From assembly GCA_036971475.1 (NCBI GenBank), contig JBAIZL010000005.1:242980823-243044822 (forward strand): a stretch of DNA of 64,000 bases. The letters are read 5' to 3'. A model generated the notes under the pieces. The model ran no database searches and was not told the origin of the DNA. It saw nothing but the letters and a program-made list of their open reading frames with translations. Origin of the DNA: Prosapia bicincta. Taxonomy: Eukaryota; Arthropoda; Insecta; Hemiptera; Cercopidae. Of the stretch, positions 57,346 through 64,000 are shown in pieces. The translations under genes were made by a program, and so were the position numbers. Numbering within the stretch: position 1 is the first letter of the stretch; every line of letters begins with the position of its first letter.

Positions 57346-59269
57346 TGAGTTTGATATATTTTCAGCTTCCATTGACCTGATTTTAATTATTCGTGTAACG
57401 TTTCTTCTCTTCGTGCAATTCTCTTTACAACTTCATGAGGCAATTTTGCGGGATTTATCTCACGTTCATTTATTACGCCCGATGAAGCTCTTACATTGCG
57501 GGTATATGTTTTCAAATTCTAACATGTATTTACTTTACAAATTACTCTTGTGTATACTTAAACTCAAAATACTCATAATATAAAAACAGATGTTGGATAA
57601 CATTCTATCGTTTCCCTCAAATATATTGGAATTCTCTCCTTTGGTGTTATGGTCTTTTTTCTAGATAAATGTCGACTTTACTGACCAATCAATTAACAAC
57701 TTTATCTGGTATTCAATGATAATCATTGAAGAAATTGCGACTATACGCTATTAGATTTATTAGTCACTAGGTTGTGCCTATACGGGTTTCAAGTAATGAA
57801 ATTGAACAAAAAAATATATGAAACATTTTTAGTCATTTTTGTGTAACCTTCCCCAAGACGTTTTGCTCTTACTTGTGCAAACGCTCATATATCTTTCTGG
57901 AATGTTATCCAAGAACATTCGTTATAGTTTTTGGAATATTTTCTGATGTTTGAAACTGATGGCGTTGTCCTTATTCTGATTCTTCAAAAGCGGAAAAGTA
58001 TGTACAAAATTCTCCTTTACTTCTTCTTAGAAACCAATTTACGCTTTTTTGTGTGAAATTTCTTTCCATCTGTCCAAAATTCTTTCCCCAAATTAACACT
58101 GAAAATATGTTTATTCAATGTAGAGTACTGAAAGAATATTGAAACCCGTCATGCACATGTGTGAAGGACCGTCGCTGAGACCCATGAGGAAAGCGGGCGG
58201 ATGTTACGTTGACTGGACTAAATCGTCCTCTGATCTGTAAACGGGCCTTTAGTCGTGATCCTTCGAGCCCTTGACTTACCTTTAAGGTAGAGTTATTTTG
58301 CCGTGTAATAAGACATCAGTATTTGAACACAATGCATACGCTTTACAATTAAAGACTAAGTTGAGATTTAAAAGTTTACACATATTTTGATTACCTATCT
58401 TAACTAAGTTTAATTCCTTCTTACTTTGTACTATAAGCGCCGAGTAATGCAGAACCTTAGACGACATCGGACCAAACAATCGTCGGTAAATCAATACAGT
58501 TAAAATCAAGAGACGAGTCACTTTCACACGTCACTGAAGACAGACAGACGGATGGATTTTTACAAATTCTTATGCAAATTGCAGTAGTTTCTAAGGCATT
58601 GTTTACGGACCACGCCTGAGGAATTCTTGTACGGTAACGCAATACTTTAATTCGATAGATAAGATTCTACGTTACGCTACCATATGATATCGGCATATCT
58701 GTTAAAGTTTTACGACAAGAAATGAGCAATACGCAAAAGTTCTTGAATTTTTAATTTATTTCCGGTTGGTTATCTTTATAAAATCAAACTGAAAATAGGG
58801 TTATGAAATCGTAATAGAGCCATCCAACTTGACTATCTGGTATAGGGCGTCGAAATGTTGGTTTTTTTTACTTTTATGTCTCTTACCCAATATTCTATTG
58901 AAAAATACAATATGAAATGCCAAGCATGATGGAGCCTGTAGACTGTTTAAAGCACATTTTTAAATAAAGGCAGCGTACTTAGACATTTTTAATTTTAGAC
59001 CGGACTTGATTGCTTTTCTACGTCTATTCAAAATTAGACTTAATAATAAAAGTTTTACAAAACCTTCCAATCAGCCAGAATATTTTACTTCCCTGAGCTT
59101 TCCTTTCAGTAAATTTAATATTTCATCATTACCATCATGCAGAAGACATTATACAGCTGCTACCAGTTTTCGCTCCTTAGATTTGATTACTAAGAAAACC
59201 ACTTTTCATATGTTGTTCTTGGTAGCTATTAATAGGTGTCTTACCGGTAGCTTCGCCACTGTTTGGTAA
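57346..59269. other. Gene-free stretch
   Basis: No exon, array or element end was recognised. About 58140-58270 is a little GC-richer. The frame at 59006-59269 has no known domain and runs into the satellite. Confidence 0.35.
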
Positions 59270-60150
59270 AACTCCGGATCCCTCCAGTCTTATTATTCCG
59301 AACGTTCGTGGTCCAAACCAATGTCATAACTTTCTTTTTTACTGCAATACATGCGCGGTTTTCTATTACTCTTCTAGGACTGGATCTCTCCAGTCTTATT
59401 CCGAGCGTTCGTGGTCCAAACCAATGTCATAACTTTCTGTTTTACTGCAGTACATGCGCGGTTTTCTATTACTCTTCTAAAACCAGATCTCTCCAGTCCT
59501 ATTCCGAGCGTTCGTGGTTCAAACCAATGTCATAACTTTCTGTTTTACTTCAGTACATGCACGGCTTTCTATTACTCGTCTTAAACAGGATGTCTCCAAT
59601 CTTATCCCTTGCGTTCGTGGTCCAAACCAATGTCATAACTTTCTGTTTTACTTCAATACATGAGCGGCTTTCTATTACTCTTCTTAAACCGGATGTCTCC
59701 AATCTTATTCCTTGCGTTCATGGTCCTAACCAATGTCATAACTTTCTGTTTTACTTCAATACATGCGCGGCTTTCTATTACTCGTCTTAAACAGGATGTC
59801 TCCAATCTTATCCCTTGCGTTCGTGGTCCAAACCAATGTCATAACTTTCTGTTTTACTTCAATACATGAGCGGCTTTCTATTACTCGTCTTAAACCGGAT
59901 GTCTCCAATTTTATCCCTTGCGTTCGTGGTCCAAACCAATGTCATAACTTTCTGTTTTACTTCAATACATGAGCGGCTTTCTATTACTCTTCTTAAACCG
60001 GATGTCTCCAAACTTATTCCTTGCGTTCGTGGTCCAAACCAATGTCATACCTTTCTGTTTTACTTCAATACATGAGCGGTTTTCTATTACTCGTCTTAAA
60101 CCGGATCTCTCCAATCTTATCCCTTGCGTTCGTGGTCCAAACCAATGTCA
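59270..60150 (+). repeat. Satellite, 103-bp monomer, ~9 copies
   Basis: The anchor word GTCATAAC recurs at 59323, 59426, 59529 and so on to 60147, every 103 bp. Units contain GCGTTCGTGGTCCAAACCAA, TTTCTGTTTTACTTCAATAC and CGGCTTTCTATTACTC. The first three units differ from the later six (CTCTCCAGTC versus TGTCTCCAATC). Because 103 is not a multiple of three, each unit opens the same M-x-GFLLL frame in a shifted register, which produces stacked overlapping frames without coding meaning. Confidence 0.96.
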
Positions 60151-63100
60151 TAACATTCTGCAATGCATGCTCGGTTTTGTATTACTCTTCTGATACCGGA
60201 TCTCTAAAGTCTTATTATTCCATGCGTTCATGGACCAAACCAATGTCATAACTTTCTGCAATGCATGCTCGGTTTTGTATTACTCTTCTGATACCGGATC
60301 TCTAAAGTCTTATTATTCCATGCGTTCATGGACCAAACCAATGTCATAACCTTCTGCAATGCATGCTCGGTTTTGTATTACTCTTCTGATACCAGATCTC
60401 TAAAGTCTTATTATTCCATGCGTTCATGGACCAAACCAATGTCATAACCTTCTGTAATGCATGCTCGGTTTTGTATTACTCTTCTGATACCGGATCTCTA
60501 AAGTCTTATTATTCCATGCGTTCATGGACCAAACCAACGTCATAACCTTCTGCAATGCATGCTCGGTTTTGTATTACTCTTCTGATACCGGATCTCTAAA
60601 GTCTTATTATTCCTTGCGTTCATGGACAAAACCAATGTCATAATCTTCTGCAATGCATGCTCGGTTTTGTATTACTCTTCTGATACCGGATCTCTAAAGT
60701 CTTAATATTCCATGCGTTCATGGACCAAACCAATGTCATAACTTTCTGCAATGCAAGCTCGGTTTTGTATTACTCTTCTGATACCGGATCTCTAAAGTCT
60801 TATTATTCCATGCGTTTATGGACCAAACCAATGTCATAACCTTCTGCAATGCATGCTCGGTTTTGTATTACTCTTCTGATACCGGATCTCTAAAGTCTTA
60901 TTATTCCTTGCGTTCATGGACAAAACCAATGTCATAATCTTCTGCAATGCATGCTCGGTTTTGTATTACTCTTCTGATACCGGATCTCTAAAGTCTTAAT
61001 ATTCCATGCGTTCATGGACCAAACCAATGTCATAACCTTCTGCAATGCATGCTCGATTTTGTATTACTCTTCTGATACCGGATCTCTAAAGTCTTATTAT
61101 TCCATGCGTTCATGGACCAAACCAATGTCATAACCTTCTGCAATGCATGCTCGATTTTGTATTACTCTTCTGATACCGGATCTCTAAAGTCTTATTATTC
61201 CATGCGTTCATGGACCAAACCAATGTCATAACCTTCTGCAATGCATGCTGGGTTTTGTATTACTCATCTGATACCAGATCTCTAAAGTCTTATTATTCCA
61301 TGCGTTCATGGACCAAACCAATGTCATAACTTTCTGCAATGCATGCTCGGTTTTGTATTACTCTTCTGATACCGGATCTCTAAAGTCTTATTACTCCATG
61401 CGTTCATGGACCAAACCAATGTCATAACCTTCTGCAATGCATGCTCGGTTTTGTATTACTCTTCTGATACCGGATCTCTAAAGTCTTATTACTCCATGCG
61501 TTCATGGACCAAACCAATGTCATAACTTTCTGCAATGCATGCTCGGTATTGTATTACTCTTCTGATACCGGATCTCTAAAGTCTTATAATTCCATGCGTT
61601 CATGGACCAAACCAATGTCATATCTTTCTGCAATGCATGCTCGGTTTTGTATTACTCTTCTGATACGGGATCTCTAAAGTCTTATTATTCCATGCGTTCA
61701 TGGACCAAACCAATGTCATAACCTTCTGCAATGCATGCTGGGTTTTGTATTACTCTTCTGATACGGGATCTCTAAAGTCTTATTATTCCATGCGTTCATG
61801 GACCAAACCAATGTCATAACCTTCTGCAATGCATGCTGGGTTTTGTATTACTCTTCTGATACGGGATCTCTAAAGTCTTATTATTCCATGCGTTCATGGA
61901 CCAAACCAATGTCATAACCTTCTGCAATGCATGCTCGATTTTGTATTACTCTTCTGATACCGGATCTCTAAAGTCTTATTATTCCATGCGTTCATGGACC
62001 AAACCAATGTCATAACTTTCTCCAATGCATGCTCGGTTTTGTATTACTCTTCTGATACCGGATCTCTAAAGTCTTATTATTCCATGCGTTCATGGACCAA
62101 ACCAATGTCATATCTTTCTGCAATGCATGCTCGGTTTTGTATTACTCTTCTGATACGGGATCTCTAAAGTCTTATTATTCCATGCGTTCATGGACCAAAC
62201 CAATGTCATAACCTTCTGCAATGCATGCTCGATTTTGTATTACTCTTCTGATACCGGATTTCTAAAGTCTTATTATTCCATGCGTTCATGGACCAAGCCA
62301 ATGTCATAACTTTCTCCAATGCATGCTCGGTTTTGTATTACTCTTCTGATACGGCATCTCTAAAGTCTTATTATTCCATGCGTTCATGGACCAAACCAAT
62401 GTCATAACCTTCTGCAATGCATGCTGGGTTTTGTATTACTCATCTGATACCGGATCTCTAAAATCTTATTATTCCATGCGTTCATGGACCAAACCAATAT
62501 CATAACCTTCTGCAATGCATGCTCGGTTTTGTATTACTCTTCTGATACCGGATCTCTAAAGTCTTATTATTCCATGCGTTCATGGACCAAACCAATGTCA
62601 TAACCTTCTGCAATGCATGCTGGGTTTTGTTTTACTCATCTGATACCGGATCTCTAAAGTCTTATTATTCCATGCGTTCATGGACCAAACCAATGTCATA
62701 ACCTTCTGCAATGCATGCTCGATTTTGTATTACTCTTCTGATACCGGATTTCTAAAGTCTTATTATTCCATGCGTTCATAGACCAAGCCAATGTCATAAC
62801 TTTCTCCAATGCATGCTCGATTTTGTATTACTCTTCTGATACGGCATCTCTAAAGTCTTATTATTCCATGCGTTCATGGACCAAACCAATGTCATAACCT
62901 TCTGCAATGCATGCTGGGTTTTGTATTACTCATCTGATACCGGATCTCTAAAATCTTATTATTCCATGCGTTCATGGACCAAACCAATGTCATAACCTTC
63001 TGCAATGCATGCTGGGTTTTGTATTACTCATCTGATACCGGATCTCTAAAGTCTTATTATTCCATGCGTTCATGGACCAAACCAATGTCATAACCTTCTG

Positions 63101-64000
63101 CAATGCATGCTCGATTTTGTATTACTCTTCTGATACCGGATCTCTAAAGTCTTATTATTCCATGCGTTCATGGACCAAGCCAATGTCATAACTTTCTCCA
63201 ATGCATGCTCGGTTTTGTATTACTCTTCTGATACCGGATCTCTAAAGTCTTATTATTCCATGCGTTCATGGACCAAACCAATGTCATAACCTTCTGCAAT
63301 GCATGCTCGGTTTTGTATTACTCTTCTGATACGGGATCTCTAAAGTCTTATTATTCCATGCGTTCATGGACCAAACCAATGTCATAACCTTCTGCAATGC
63401 ATGCTCGGTTTTGTATTACTCTTCTGATACCGGATCTCTAAAGTCTTATTATTCCATGGGTTCATGGACCAAACCAATGTCATAACTTTCTGCAATGCAT
63501 GCTCGGTTTTGTATTACTCTTCTGATTCCGGATCTCTAAAGTCTTATTATTCCATGCGTTCATGGACCAAACCAATGTCATAACTTTCTGCAATGCATGC
63601 TCGGTTTTGTATTACTCTTCTGATACCGGATCTCTAAAGTCTTATTATTCCATGCGTTCATGGACCAAACCAATGTCATAACCTTCTGCAATGCATGCTC
63701 GGTTTTGTATTACTCTTCTGATACCGGATCTCTAAAGTCTTATTATTCCATGCGTTCATGGACCAAACCAATGTCATATATGTTTCTGCAATGCATGCTC
63801 GGTTTTTGTATTACTCTTCTGATACGGGATCTCTAAAGTCTTATTATTCCATGCGTTCATGGACCAAACCAATGTCATAACCTTCTGCAATGCATGCTCG
63901 ATTTTCTATGACTCTTCTGATACGGTATCTCTAAAGTCTTATTATTCCATGCGTTCATGGACCAAACCAATGTCATAACCTTCTGCAATGCATGCTCGGT
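60151..64000 (+). repeat. Satellite, 98-bp monomer, ~39 copies, running off the window
   Basis: Anchors (GCATGC at 60165, 60263, 60361 and so on to 63990) fall every 98 bp with only about 3 bp of net indel over the whole array. The monomer contains CTGCAATGCATGCTCGGTTT, TGTATTACTCTTCTGATACC, GGATCTCTAAAGTCTTATTA and CCATGCGTTCATGGACCAAA. It is plainly related to the 103-bp unit but lacks the TTTTACTTC part. Sub-variants recur in blocks: AAGCC for AAACC at 62295 and 62785, GGCATCTC at 62354 and 62844, and CTAAAATC at about 62458 and 62948, all 490 bp (five units) apart. Confidence 0.97.

Noticed and set aside
56738..57583. Val/Leu/Ser/Tyr-repeat protein frames
   Set aside because: Produced by the 20-22-bp minisatellite; frames change with each indel and no start or splice context supports a gene.
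59263..60251. A ladder of overlapping ~69-residue frames starting M-x-GFLLL
   Set aside because: They recur every 103 bp, exactly the satellite period, and each is the same translated repeat. There is no independent coding evidence.

Overview
This window looks like non-coding, repeat-dominated DNA from a large arthropod genome, most likely an insect. The evidence is very low coding density, high AT content, many long (TA)n tracts, and a transposon mix typical of arthropods: a Jockey-clade LINE, a Penelope-like element (PLE), Tigger/pogo, PIF/Harbinger and hAT relics. The species cannot be named from the sequence. No bacterial, organellar or free viral genes were seen, and no complete protein-coding gene is present.

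Layout. 0.3-0.63 kb holds a terminal-inverted-repeat element, followed by a diverged duplication carrying a (TA)n tract. 4.17-4.48 kb is a broken Harbinger transposase. 5.99-7.41 kb holds Tigger pieces (a terminus and a CENP-B-like N-terminus). 7.6-8.0 kb is a minisatellite. 8.77-8.99 kb is the best host coding feature: an apparent terminal exon on the + strand of an unrecognised gene, with a 3' UTR. 9.3-16.2 kb is almost featureless AT-rich DNA. 16.2-21.3 kb holds two non-autonomous Tigger elements with TA target duplications, an LTR-like fragment, a 93-bp tandem array, and a large inverted repeat invaded by two other elements. 23.6 kb is a palindrome and 26.2 kb a small hAT MITE with a perfect 8-bp target duplication.

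28.1-31.5 kb is a transposon nest. A Jockey LINE (- strand) lies inside Penelope-like DNA. The PLE reverse transcriptase lies on the - strand and its N-terminal part is inverted next to it on the + strand, followed by Tigger transposase C-terminal pieces on the + strand. 32-36.5 kb holds minisatellites, a TIR element and a foldback element bounded by (TA)n. 37.0-40.1 kb contains a tentative 5' end of a second + strand gene: a CpG-richer leader with a GTAAGTA donor at 37166, and a short ATG-bearing exon ending at a GTGAGT donor at 40108. 41.9-42.8 kb is a degenerate inverted-repeat element. 45.1-45.7, 46.9-48.6, 52.6-53.1 and 56.9-57.3 kb are tandem arrays. 55.1-55.4 kb is a long hairpin. From 59.3 kb to the end runs a satellite that changes from a 103-bp to a 98-bp monomer and continues past the window.

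The features do not form a pathway. They record successive insertion, inversion and tandem amplification. Family assignments rest on motif recognition by eye. Array boundaries and copy numbers are approximate unless stated otherwise.
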